Origin: Margaritifera margaritifera
Taxonomy: Eukaryota; Mollusca; Bivalvia; Unionida; Margaritiferidae
Assembly (NCBI GenBank): GCA_029931535.1
Contig: JAQPZY010001536.1
Location: 2,053,001-2,117,000 of the forward strand
Direction of reading: 5' to 3'
DNA length: 64,000 bases
The notes beneath the pieces are model-generated. The model made no database searches. It saw nothing but the letters and a program-made list of their open reading frames with translations, and was not told where the DNA came from. The translations under genes and the position numbers were made by a program. Of the stretch, positions 52,114-63,998 are shown piece by piece (within the stretch, counting starts at the first letter, position 1; each line of letters opens with the position of its first letter).

Positions 52114-54449
52114 AATTTAATAATATTTAAACTTGAATTTAATAGAAGTGTAATGTGAAATGACAAAAATATTTGAGTACACCGTGATTGACTGAGACAC
52201 ATAAAATAAAAACTATAGTAGTTTAACTATTTGCCATGACCGCTTGGATGATGAAAATCCCCATACGAAGGATCAGTAGCGTACCTTACACTGATAAACG
52301 CATATAATTACCAACTACTACAAAACAATGTGAGTATGATTTGTAAAAACCATAATCCATGATAAGCAAATGCATATATGTACACGTACAAATATTAGGG
52401 ATTGGAAGATTGTTCATGGATGTTCCTCTAAGAAGTAATAGCCTACTATTTTATTGACCAATTTGAAGTAGAAGCCTGTCAGTGCCTGTATAAATTATTA
52501 TTTTACAAAAAATAAGAAAACCTATGATAACAACAGAAACATTAATAATTAACTGTTATTATTGCCATCATCACCATCAATACCCTCACAATCCTATTAT
52601 TACTGTCCATTAGAGACAATTTTTATCTAAGTGTTAACCATTGCTATACAATACATTAGGAATTGCTCCTTGCAAGCAAGCTGCAAATAAAATGAGTAAC
52701 AGGATGAACGACCCTTTGTAAGTGTTGGTTAATTCCTATAGCTGAACTGTGTTTATGAAGATTAAGCTGTTGTACGGTTATAGCTATCAAACTAATGTCA
52801 GCTGAGCAGGATGAATACTATAAAAGCAATCAAAGCAGTAAAATACTAAGTAATACTATTCGTATTAGCTTGCATTTTGTTTCTTCAAATGCGCTTCTTA
52901 AATTGTCAGGCAAAAAAAAAAGTTTGCATTGATTACTGAATCTCATTACCTTTACAATAAAAAATTCAAAAACTACGGTCACACTAAACAGGAATCAGAA
53001 ATGGCAGGATGCTAATGCATTTAAATTATGTTTCTCATACTTTTCAAGGAACATTTTGGTCAAATACAAGACTTCTTGCTTACAAACAAGAAAACTGTTT
53101 TGCAACCTTTGAAATTTAAAATAAATTACGAATCATAAAGTTTGAGTCGTTTGCAATTAAATGGACAAAGAAGATGGTCGGGATTGATGAGGTTTCCTCC
53201 CCGGTGCAGACCGCACCAATATTAGTAGGATGAGCCTTTCCGAAACCTGACGTGTATCGTATATTTACAGCTCTGTTGACATGAGTTCGGAATCATCTGT
53301 AAGTATGTTATAGGGCGCACACATATTTCATTTTTAGACAATACGATAAATCATCAACTGTACTAATTGCGATCTTATCTGTATTATTTTGTTTAGATGA
53401 TAAAAGAAAGATAAAGACATATCGGTTATGATTTATTTTTCTAAAATAAAAGTTTATTGTAACAGGTTACAAAAATGACAGCGGAAAGTGAAGTCCTACA
53501 TGAATCGAATTCGATATCTTCAAAGTATAATCCACTCAGTCTATTTTCAGAGCTAATCCAAGCACAACGTTCAGGGTAGACAATTTTCTAAATGATCATG
53601 AAAGCATTACAAATTTCCAGTCACAATTTTTATTTTGCTGAAAAATAACGTTTTACATATAAGCCGGTAGAGTGCCTCCATAATTTATCCATAGAATACA
53701 AATGCTTTATTATAAGATTCTTCAGAGGAAAAAATGTGCATATACCCAATTGCGCTGTATGGCAAATATTATTTTAAAAATCTTGGACCACCCTCTTTAA
53801 AGACAATATATGAACAAAATAACTGATTTTATGCTTTGTTTGAGTTTAAATTAAAGAGGCAAACTCACTTTTCTTTGTATATTTTTGAAAATTTATAAAC
53901 AATTGCTGCAAAATGTCCAAACAGACTTTGTATTCTCGAAGTTTAATTATTGGGATGGAAAAACAGACTTCTTTTCGGTTCAATGCCCATTCAGTTCGTC
54001 CTTGTCTTTTGATTGCAAGATAAAGCTTTTGAACGTAATAAGGCAGCCCACAACCATTGAATATTAGGACTGCAATAAGTAAAGAATCATAAGAAAGAAT
54101 TTGTTTTAATTTGCATTTTTTAATTCATATGTACGTGCTTTACTTATCTTCGAAGTATAGGTGAATAACACTGAAATCTGATCACGCGATGTCATTAGTG
54201 GTAGCCAAATTCAAATTTTAATCATTTCGTACGATACATCATGTTTGATCCACAACAAAACACTATTTTCTCCTAGGACACTTTTCGCGAAGAGAGTTGA
54301 TTTTTTTATAAATAATCAGGGCAAATGTGTGTTACTTAGACTGATGCAGACAAAAGTGGTGGTTTGCAAGTTGCTTTTTCTCGCACACGGTCACTAAACC
54401 CAGTTGCGACTGATTTTTAAAGATTAAGCTGCTTGTCGGGAATTTCAAT
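52114..54449. other. Gene-free stretch
   Basis: AT-rich; no recognised gene or mobile element. Open frame 53885-54067 has no known motif. Confidence 0.5.
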
Positions 54450-55990
54450 CTTTAAGCAGTAGATATTAAGGAAATTGGACAGACGTTTCAATCAAATTTA
54501 CGAATGTCGGTATGAAACATTACAGCTAGATCCTGCTCATTATACAGTGCTCCTGGATGAGCACATGATTCATCATTAAAGATACGATGTGTTGAAAATA
54601 TGCTATATTCCTTATGACTGAGAGCGGAAGAAGAGGGTGAATTAACATGATACTACACAGATACGCCAAAGCAAATAATGAATACTTCATGGACCAAATT
54701 GCTGAAATAAGAACTATTGATGAGTACGAAAAATCATGGTCATTCAATTGGTACCTTGACACAAATAATCTTTAGGTGTGGTGGATATGTCAATTTATAC
54801 TGGAAACAAAATACGCTTAATTGGCAAGTGCTGACAAATTAGATGGATGACAGAGGAAGTGCAAGGCACAAAAGGAGAAAATCTGTTTTAAATCGATATT
54901 TCATTACAGTTGGATGACTATTTTAAAGACGACCCATTATCTCCAGAGAAACTAATTCCGAATGAAAATGATTTCTCAGAGTTATAGAAGTTGATACATT
55001 ATGATAAGTGATTGCATGGGTACAAACCAACAGTACCTAGTTTATTGATGTACATTGAATAATCAAAGAGAAACATGTCATTCACTATAAAAATGTGAAA
55101 CACTAATATAATTGGGTTTAAAACTGATCAATATACACAGATTTGTCTTGCTTGCTTGGCAACTATGATTAAATCTTACTCACAACTAACTACAAATTTG
55201 AAACAAACAAGCTACAAATCCAATTGATGAATTACGGTGTATTTAGTAAACAGATGGAAAGTCTCATAAAAAGAAGAATAGTTAAAATATGTGCAGATGA
55301 AAATAAAGTTTTTAAAATGTAAAAGAAAAAAAATATAACCTTTGCAAGGAGGACAATGATTGAGGACATTGTTGTGTTAGTCAGTCTGAATTGACAGTGT
55401 TAAACTTAAGTAAGTAGTTGATGTACACATTTTACCACGACAAGCTGAAAAACAAATACGGTCATAGAATGATATTATTCGTAACTGACACTGATTCTTT
55501 ATGCATTCATGTTGAGACAGACAATTTGTACATACAAGATAACATCAAGTTTTATGACGCTAGTGACTATCCAAAAGATAACACATTTGCATTACCAAAT
55601 AAGAATAAGTTCCTGAACTTTTTAAGGATAAGTTGAACGGAATCCCAATTTTGTTGGAAAAGGTCAAAACTTTATTCCTTCAAGATTGCGAAACCGTGAC
55701 GCGTCTGGACGTGCAGCCCGTGCAAAACACAACTGAAAAATATGCAAGAAAGTTTGTAAAAGAAATTGTAAACAATGTTTGATTAAAAAGAATTAAAATT
55801 TGAAATGTACAAGGACTGTTAATTCAATGACAAGGAGAATTAATTGGAAATTAATTTACTCAGATCATGAGACGCATAACTTCAAATTGAATAATGTTGC
55901 TTGATCTATTCATGACGACAATAGTTTTATGGTTGACAACATAAATATATTACTTTATGGATATATAAGCTCTGTGCCTACGGCGCAGAT
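54450..55990 (+). pseudogene. Family B DNA polymerase remnant (palm half), Polinton-type, copy 2
   Basis: Protein-primed-type polymerase of a Polinton/Maverick-like element, decayed. In order, in shifting frames: an LQLDPAHY block at about 54521-54545; RYAKANNEYFMDQIAE from 54659; the palm motif A region WYLDTNNL at about 54750-54773; LSPEKLIPNENDFSE at about 54940-54985; LGLKLINIHRF at about 55115-55145; YGVFSKQMESLIKRRIVKI at about 55232-55290; the catalytic motif C TDTDS at 55484-55498; YDASDYPKDN at about 55554-55583; and C-terminal shreds to about 55985. These are the diagnostic blocks of this polymerase. Motif A and motif C residues survive, but stops and frameshifts prevent expression. 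It overlaps copy 1 at the LDPAHY block, so the two are separate copies. The convergent minus-strand ATPase-like frame follows directly. Confidence 0.88.
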
Positions 55991-56560
55991 TACTTAAAGG
56001 ACCACTCTACAGTCTAACGGAAAATCTAAATACATTAAAAGCTTTTTTTTCTTTCTTGTTCTGTTTTAAAATATCTAAAATGTCTACTTTTTTTCGTCTA
56101 TAATACCATGGGTATCTACAAGTTTGCGTTCTTTTTTGTGTTTACTGTAAAACACTACAACAAATAGTGTATTCTCTCTGAAATCTTTGAGTACAGAGTT
56201 GTATTTTCTAACGATAACTCATATAGATATTCAGAATGTCTTCCAATGAAAGCTAGTTTGGCTAGGTCAGTTGCTTTATTTTTTTAATCATCCAAATTCC
56301 TACAATAATCAATCAGAAAGTAAGCATTTGTACCTTGTTAAATATCAGATAGTGATTCTAACCACTTTTCTAAGCTATCATCAGAATCTATTATAATAGC
56401 TTATTCATCTTTGAATCACCACTTTTGTAAGTTATCATCAGGATTTATTATAATCGCTTTTTCATCTTTGAATCACCACTTTTATAAGGTATGATCAGTA
56501 TTATAATCGCTTTTTCATCTTTGAATCACCACTTTGTGTTGTAAGTCTTGTTGAAGAGAA
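55991..56560 (-). pseudogene. Polinton-type DNA-packaging ATPase-like remnant
   Basis: On the minus strand the frame reads DDSLEKWLESLSDI (56330-56380), GTNAYFLIDYC (about 56300-56335), then KATDLAKLAFIGRH (about 56235-56280) and further shreds to about 56020. A hydrophobic strand ending in two acidic residues, then a short loop and 'LVKLAFSGRHYG', is the Walker B to sensor region of A32/FtsK-HerA-like packaging ATPases of Polintons and related viruses; here LIDYC has lost the second acidic residue of LIDDC. No Walker A is seen. Its 3' end meets the 3' end of polymerase copy 2, a gene pairing compatible with one element. It is broken by several stops. Confidence 0.6.
56359..56531. repeat. 57-bp tandem triplication inside ATPase-like frame
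   Basis: CCACTTTT recurs at 56362, 56419, 56476 and 56529 (spacings 57, 57, 53). On the minus strand each unit encodes a diverged DEKAIIINPDDNLQKW-like 19-residue block, the segment just before LESLSDI. The 57-bp period keeps frame; the last unit lost 4 bp. Confidence 0.85.
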
Positions 56561-57195
56561 AAGTTGGACAAATAATAGCGATGATTTTATTTACATCATG
56601 GCGGAGTAAGACTTGTTATGTCTTTCAACCCAATTATTAAAACACTTTTCTATTCTCAATAGTATGTACGTGATTTTTGCAGTGTGAAGATTAGATACAG
56701 ACCTTTTTCTAGAATTTAATGAGTAAGGAACACATTGCCTGTTTACCTCTAATCATAAAAAATATTACAAGTATCTCATAGGTAGAATAAACAAGTTCAT
56801 AAAAAATTGTGTGTAAGCCTGATATTTATTGGAAAGGTATTTAGGTGTGAAGTATTAATTGTGTGTAACAGTTAAATCCGTAAGTAACAACTAATGTAAG
56901 ATCTAACAACTTTTTCAATACTCTGTATTCAACATCAGCTACTGATTCGGATCTTATTTTCTCTTTAACACTTGAAGCTCCACTATCTCTCATCATATTT
57001 TAGTTAATACTACCTGGCTATTCCCACCTTGGAACATATGCAATCATAAAGCAATATGCATCGCGGCATTAGTTTGGTTTTTTATAGTGTCATACTCTTC
57101 GAGAATTTGTTTTTCCTATTGTCTCAATGTTGCTTTCTAAAGCACTTTTTTCACTCATTATCCTCTGATCAAATGGTTGTAAATACCGCTGTATA
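56561..57195 (-). pseudogene. Unassigned coding-like shreds upstream of ATPase-like frame
   Basis: On the minus strand, runs such as SEKSALESNIETIGKTNSRR (about 57100-57160) and SSVKEKIRSESVADVEYRVL (about 56910-56975) are charged and helix-prone with protein-like composition. No family is recognised. They are probably further genes of the same Polinton-like element. Confidence 0.35.
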
Positions 57196-57224
57196 TTGGG
57201 TATTGCAACGTTTCTCTTTCGCTT

Positions 57225-59180
57225 AGAGTTTGTAGGGCTTATACAGCTATATATATGGTATTGCATCTCTTTGCTAACGCTTTGTGGAGTTTATATAGTA
57301 GTAGATAAGGTATTGAATCTCTGTCTAAACGGTTTATGGGATTGTATACCAATATATAAGCTATTGAATCTCTGTCTAAACGGTTTGTAGGGTTTGTATA
57401 GCAATAGAAAAGGTACTGAATCTCTGTGCTTACGGTTTGTAGGGCTTGTACAGCAATAGATAAGGTACTGAATCTCAGTGCTTACGGTTTATGGGGTTTG
57501 TATAGCAATAGATAAGGTACTGAATCTCAGTGCTTACGGTTTGTAGGGCTTGTACAGCAATAGATAAGGTACTGAATCTCAGTGCTTACGGTTTATGGGG
57601 CTTGTATAGCAATAGATAAGGTACTGAATCTCAGTGCTTACGGTTTATGGGGCTTGTATAGCAATAGATAAGGTACTGAATCTCAGTGCTTACGGTTTGT
57701 AGGGCTTGTACAGCAATAGATAAGCTACTGAATCTCAGTGCTTACGGTTTATGGGGCTTGTATAGCAATAGATAAGGTACTGAATCTCAGTGCTTACGGT
57801 TTGTAGGGCTTGTACAGCAATAGATAAGCTACTGAATCTCAGTGCTTACGGTTTATGGGGCTTGTATAGCAATAGATAAGGTACTGAATCTCAGTGCTTA
57901 CGGTTTATGGGGCTTGTATAGCAATAGATAAGGTACTGAATCTCAGTGCTTACGGTTTGTAGGGCTTGTACAGCAATAGATAAGGTATTGAATCTCAGTG
58001 CTTACGGTTTGTAGGGCTTGTATAGCAATAGATAAGGTACTGAATCTCAGTGCTTACGGTTTGTAGGGCTTGTACAGCAATAGATAAGGTACTGAATCTC
58101 AGTGCTTACGGTTTGTAGGGCTTGTACAGCAATATATAAGGTATTGAATATCTGTGCTTACGGTTTGTAGGGCTTGTACAGCAATATATAAGGTACTGAA
58201 TCTCTTTGCTTACGGTTTATGGGGCTTGTATAGCAATATATACGGTATAGATTCTCTGTGCTTACGGTTTGTGGGGATTGTATAGCAATAGATAAGGTAT
58301 TGAATATCTGTGCTTACGGTTTATGGGGCTTGTATAGCAATATATACGGTATAGATTCTCTGTGCTTACGGTTTGTGGGGATTGTATAGCAATAGATAAG
58401 GTATTGAATATCTGTGCTTACGGTTTATGGGGCTTGTATAGCAATATATACGGTATAGATTCTCTGTGCTTACGGTTTGTGGGGATTGTATAGCAATAGA
58501 TCAGTTACCTCTTTAGCTTACAGTTTGTAGAGCTTGTAAAGCAATAGAGAATATATTGAATATCTTTGTTTACGGTTTATGGGGCTTGTATAGCAATATA
58601 TAAGGTATTCAATATCTGTGCTGACAGTTTGTATGGTTTGCATAGCAATATATGAGATATTGAATCTCTGTGCTTACGGTTTGTAGAGCTTGTGTAGCAA
58701 TATATAAGGTATTGAATATCTGTGCTTACGGTTTACAGGGCTTGTATAAGAATAGATCAGTTATCTCTTTCGCATACAGTTTGTAGAGCTTGTATATAAA
58801 TAAAAAAGATATTTAATATATGTGCTTACGTTTTGTGGAGTTTGTGTAGCAATATATGAGATATTGAATCTTTCTGTTTGCGGTTTGTGGGATTTGTATA
58901 GCAATAGATAAGGCATTGAATCTCTGTGTTTACGGTTTGTGGGGCTTGTATAGCAATAGAGAAGATATTGAATCTCTGTGCTGACAGTTGGTTTGTATAG
59001 CAATATATGAGACACTGAATCTTCGTGCTTACGGTCGGTAGAACTTGCATAGCAATAGATAAGATATTGAATCTCTGTGCGTACGGTTTGTTGAGCTTGT
59101 ATAGCAATATATAAGATAGTGGCTATATATGCTTACTGTTTGTATGGCTCGTATAGTAATAGTTAAAGTATTGAATATCT
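57225..59180. repeat. 52-bp satellite array, about 37 units, with 104-bp higher-order dimers
   Basis: Unit cores are GGGCTTGTACAGCAATAGAT and GAATCTCAGTGCTTACGGTT, 52 bp. From 57400 to 58130 units are nearly identical; outside that they diverge steadily toward both edges. At 58237, 58341 and 58445 TATATACGGTATAGATTC recurs every 104 bp, a dimer higher-order repeat. Fifty-two is not a multiple of three, so open frames in it (58761-59217 minus) are chance. Confidence 0.95.
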
Positions 59181-59520
59181 GTTGAAGCAATTCCAGTGCG
59201 TCTAATTTGTTTTTCATGTTGCCATCAATCTTATTGTGTAGCTTTTATGCTTTGTCCGCTCTTCCAATACCACTGAGTTCAACGCCTCTTAATTTATTAC
59301 AAATTTGTTGTCGCTATGTTTTCTTATCTTGTAAATTTATATCCTCCAAAGTCCTACTTATTTGAGTATTAACTCGTTTTGTGCACAATTTATAATAGCT
59401 GTATCAAATTTATGTAGTAGATCTGCTAGATTAGTGATACGGTTGTAATTTCATTTTAAAGGGTTTCCTGTAAGGTTGTTAGGTTATTGTCTTAGCTAAA
59501 GCATTTAAATTAACGAAAGC
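59181..59520 (-). pseudogene. Coiled-coil-like coding remnant beyond the satellite
   Basis: On the minus strand KLHNKIDGNMKNKLDALELL (about 59190-59250) and QQICNKLRGVELSGIGRADK (about 59255-59315) read as a helix-rich charged protein with a few stops. It may be the N-terminal side of the minus-strand gene interrupted by the 52-bp array, but no family is recognised. Confidence 0.35.
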
Positions 59521-60059
59521 TATAATGACAACACCAAAGAGTCCGATTCTCTAAACCCTGCTTACTTTCTCAAAACTCAGAAGAGAATAACGAGCCCGGT
59601 CTTTAGACTTATTTTCTGTGACCACACAGAAGTTGAGAGATTTTTTGACGTCTGAGGCGAGAGTCCGCTTCACATGACCTTAAGTGGCTCATTATCTGAG
59701 AATGCAATATGCACCAAAAGTTAAAATACAATTTAATTAATCAAATACTTTTCTTCTCATTAAAACAAAAATGGCAATTTTAATTTATATGATAATTAGA
59801 AAGGTTGATAATAAATATTTTAGGTTTTGGTCAGCTTATTTATAAGGGATACAGTTTGAAAAATATGAAATTATGTCCAAACTGAACAGTCGGCAGAAAA
59901 CAATGAAAAGCTTTTAATTTTACTCCGATATGAACTTCACTTGACAACTACTGCTGAGATTAACATCACAGTGTAGTAAAACCAAAATGTGATTGGTATA
60001 AGCTATACAGATCTTACATGATTATTATGATGATGATAATGCTGCAAATAATACAAATA
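59521..60059. other. Gene-free stretch
   Basis: Nothing recognised. Confidence 0.5.
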
Positions 60060-60183
60060 CTAATACTACTACTACTACTAATAATAATAATAACATTCAT
60101 GACACAATTGTAACCATCATCATATTAGTCGTAACCGTCATCATCATCATTGTTGTTTTTGTATTAAAAAATACTAATACAGC

Positions 60184-60237
<54 letters not shown>
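60060..60237. repeat. (ACT)n/(AAT)n trinucleotide runs
   Basis: Short (ACT)n and (AAT)n at 60060-60094, then about 18 AAT units at 60184-60237, with ATC-rich sequence between. Confidence 0.9.
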
Positions 60238-60900
60238 GCATAGTGAAATAATAATAACTACCACCAAAATTAGCATCGCTGTCATCACTATTATTATGTT
60301 GCATTATGACTAAATAAAGAAAACTCATAGCAAAACCGAAAATTAGTTTTGTCAATCATGTCATGAACTTTAAAATAGATATGATTTAAAGTTGAATGTA
60401 ACGAGTGATAACTAAGCATGTACATACAAACAACATCATTTGTAAACAAATGATTATCAGCAACATCAGAAATAAAATCGGCATTTTATATATCTAACTA
60501 GCCATGTGATCAAATTATTGTGAAAACTTCTAAAACCAATCGTTATTACAAAATGTGTCACAAATGTATGTACGATAGCTAATAGGATATTTCTGATACC
60601 GTTGCATTATGTGACCGGAAGGCTCAGTCAAGTTTGGACGAGTCGAGTGATAGCTTGAAATGAAGACGCTATTTTAACGATTTATAGCGAATTCGTGTAC
60701 GAGTATACACTTGAGGTAGTTGTATATACATTTTACTTAGATATGAAGTAAGACACATAAATTTAAAACTCTCGCAAATAATAAGTTATTATTATTTGAT
60801 TGACATAGAGTTCGATTTGTCCAATCTCCAAATTTGCATATTTCTTCTCTAATTGTTCTCTGGTATTTATAACTAAGTCACTAAGACCACTTAATGATAT

Positions 60901-60902
<2 letters not shown>
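60238..60902. other. Gene-free stretch
   Basis: Nothing recognised. Confidence 0.5.

Positions 60903-60970
<68 letters not shown>
60903..60970. repeat. (GA)n microsatellite
   Basis: About 33 perfect units. Confidence 0.95.
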
Positions 60971-60973
<3 letters not shown>

Positions 60974-61207
60974 GGTGGGGGTGACTGACCATAGGATAGT
61001 TTGTTATTTTTTATTGTCCATCTCTCTGTTGGTTGATTAGTCTGTTATATTTACTATCATAGATCCAGAGAGACAGACATACAGAGGCAGATCTGGATTA
61101 ATTGAAGTTAAACCGACATGATGACTGACCAACTAACACAGTGGGAGAGAGGGAGAGGGACCTTTAGACATTTTAATATTTAAAAATGTTTTAAAACCTC
61201 GTTATAG

Positions 61208-61264
61208 GTAAAAAAAAAAAAAAAAAAAAAAAAAACCAAAAAACAAAAAACAACAACAAAAAAC
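61208..61264. repeat. A-rich low-complexity run
   Basis: Twenty-eight consecutive A followed by AAC-rich sequence. Confidence 0.9.
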
Positions 61265-61540
61265 AAAAAACAGACAAACAAGGCATCAAATAGATTACAA
61301 TATGTGTCTGTCGCCTAACCAAGGAATTTACAGTACTACTCATCTCGATAGGTTATTGCAATTTTGTATCATTAGTATCGTGTAACACTGTAGAAATATT
61401 CCATGGAAAGTGTACACATACCATTTTAACTACTCGGGTTTCTCTCTGTTACTTGGTGTAAGTTCAAGTTAAAGGTTTTCATCCAGGTCAGATTCTTTTT
61501 TCTCTTTTCACATCACAGATTTCCCTGTATTTGTGTCCCA

Positions 61541-61542
<2 letters not shown>

Positions 61543-61609
<67 letters not shown>
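61543..61609. repeat. (GA)n microsatellite
   Basis: About 33 perfect units; the frame at 61533-61730 is an RERE artefact. Confidence 0.95.
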
Positions 61610-61613
<4 letters not shown>

Positions 61614-63040
61614 GATAAGCAGAGCGAATTTCGATCAAATGGTGTATTCTGTTTAATTCATAATTACAAAACGGGATTTATTAATATTTTTTCTCGTTAT
61701 TTTATTATTTTAATAATGAATAATAAGTAGAAATTCATCACTGATCTAGGGAGTATAGAAGCAATATTCTAATTGTTGAAACCATAATTATATGCGCATT
61801 CGTACGCCTTTATTTCAAATATTCCTTTTTATTTGATTAGTTTCAAAAGTAAATTTGGTGATAAACAAAGGTGGTAATCTGTGTATCTCTGTTCTCCCAT
61901 TTTATCATAAGCATGTATTGGTCTAACCTAATAATGTTTTTCTCCTCGTCAGCACAATAAATAGTAACTTTAAAAAAAAAAAAAAAAAAAATTCTAATGG
62001 TAATTCGTATATCCGGCAAAAAATAATTGCAGTTGGCTATCATTGCTTCAGAGATACATGTCAATGAAAACTATATTTGAAGTTAATGCTAGAATCAATT
62101 GAAAGTAAGAGGTATGTGTGTGTGATTCAGTTCTAACCTGATTACCGGAACCCACAGGTAATTTTTGGTGATGAAATATATTCATCAGAAAAATGTGTAT
62201 GACATAAATATTGCACAAAATAGAGAATTAAACCATTCGTTCATTGTTATTTTCCTATCAAGAGATCATATGTGCCTACTTAACATATCTACTATGAAAT
62301 AATGTCACTCCCTTAAGTAGTAAGTTTTCCTTTCAACTGAAATTTGTTGTTTTTTGTTGGTTTTTTTTCTTGTACGGATATGATAGGAATTAGTAAATGA
62401 TTGGAAAACCAACTGGTTATGTATTTATATCTCTTCGGTTTCGGTGAAGGATACATATAATAAACGATGCATTCATCACATTTTCCGCCAAGAGAGAGTA
62501 AAACCGGAATCTTCTAGATTTCTATTGAGATGCAGAACACTCCATTCAGATTTTAAAATATAGGTTATTAAACCAGGCTAATCACTGTGTTAGAACGGAC
62601 AAATCTCTATGGCTTAAAAAACAAATATACAATAAGGACATGGGGCAGTTCATTTTAAAATGATAGAGGTACAATTTTCTTAAATTGCACGTATGATCGA
62701 ATGCGTAGAAAGGTTTTGCCAGAGTAGGGAAATGGACGTGATTAAGGGAAACGACTTCTGAAATAAAGCCTTCATTACGAAGAGTCTTAAATTTGTATGG
62801 ATTTTATTCAAAGATTTGATCGTTTATTAGGGCATGGTCTTAACGTTGTGGATGGCGCGACGGTATAGAAAAGGGAATTATTCATAACGACCCGAGTTTT
62901 CTGTCCGTCGCTGGTTTATATAAGGTTTTGGTCGTCTATCACGGTCATCGACTTTCTCTGGACAATTTAATGTAGGATTACAACATGAGAAACTACTTTT
63001 CTCCACCTGCATGTGTCTTTGAAGTTTTAATGAGTTTAAA
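61610..63040. other. Gene-free stretch
   Basis: Contains an A-run at 61972-61990. A short coding-like shred near 62590-62660 has no known family. Confidence 0.45.
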
Positions 63041-63292
63041 GTGTCGGGAAAGTTTAACTTGGTGAAAAGAGAACTTATTGATGGCTCCGCCAGTAAATGT
63101 TTAAGGCATCTTCTATACACTGCTGGGGCTTGTATTGCGGGTAATGTATTCTATTGTAATCGGCTCGATCAAAGATCCAGAAAAGCCACATGGGACAAAG
63201 GAATAAGAAAGATACATCAAATTTCTAATGTTATAACTAAAATTCAGTCTAAATCAAAGACAATCAGACACAATCGATTGCTTATATTATAA
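63041..63292 (+). other. Unrecognised open frame
   Basis: An 83-codon frame starting MSGKFNLVKRELIDGSASKC, basic, with four cysteines. I recognise no family. An overlapping minus-strand frame (62878-63120) is similar in length, so neither is favoured. Confidence 0.2.
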
Positions 63293-63475
63293 AAAAATTA
63301 GTCTTATCATTGAATTCTTTACGTGGCTTTATTTTTTAGACTGATGATTTACCAACAACACAGAAATACTAATAAAAATGACACAAAATGAGCCCCTCCC
63401 CCCTAAAAAAAACCCCACCAAAAAAACCCCAACAAAAAACAAAATATGAAAAATAATGGCATACAAGGTTTTCAC

Positions 63476-63818
63476 TTAATTTTCAAAAGTATTGGCACTT
63501 GTGATTCTAATTATTTTGCTTCCAACGGATTGCCAAATAAATCCCCGACTATATATTAAGCTATCCTCATATTTGTATCTTTTGTGGCAAAAAATGTAGC
63601 ACTTATAACGATTTGTTTTCTTTCCAATGTTGCCCTTGATATTGTACACTGGATCCACTTGTGGGGTTGCAAACTTGATTATCTTGTACTATTTCAATCA
63701 TATTTGCATTTCTAATAATTGTACAGTTATCAGATACAATAATATAATTGCTATATTTCGTATTATAAGGTTTAAACATTAAATGTGATACTTTCGTGAG
63801 CAAATACACATTATTCAT
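63476..63818 (-). other. Unrecognised overlapping minus-strand frames
   Basis: Two overlapping open frames of 71 and 60 codons joined at about 63603-63658 (NPTSGSSVQYQGQHWKE and DPVYNIKGNIGKKTNRYKC). They could be one decayed coding sequence with a frameshift. They lie downstream of the CXC-like frame on the same strand. Family unknown. Confidence 0.25.
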
Positions 63819-63896
63819 ACAAGATTAAACAGTATATCCAACAATTACAATTGTATAACATACTGTTAAATACACAATGTTTTTATAACAAACAAG

Positions 63897-63998
63897 TTAG
63901 GTTCGAGCACATTCTCCACTGCAATGACAAAGAGCAGTGCACTAAAGACCTGCCTTACGGCATTTGCACTGTCCCCTGCAGCCCTTGTATTGCAGCAC
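63897..63998 (-). pseudogene. CXC-like cysteine-rich C-terminus, cut by window edge
   Basis: The minus-strand frame enters from beyond the window and reads YKGCRGQCKCRKAGL, one in-frame stop, then CTALCHCSGECART and stop at 63897. The spacing C-x3-C-x-C-R-K-A-x-L-x-C-T-x-x-C-x-C-x3-C resembles the tesmin/TSO1-type CXC module and the similar cysteine-rich tails of many transposon-derived proteins in invertebrate genomes. The module binds zinc and DNA in known cases. The internal TAG indicates a pseudogene, or an alternative end at the stop. The parent family cannot be named from this tail. Confidence 0.55.

Noticed and set aside
58761..59217. Three overlapping minus-strand frames that look like a repetitive Tyr/Thr-rich protein
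   Set aside because: They arise from the 52-bp satellite, whose period is not a multiple of three, so the frame rotates from unit to unit.
60060..60237. (AAT)n as the tail of another LINE
   Set aside because: No LINE 3' sequence or coding remnant precedes it on either strand.
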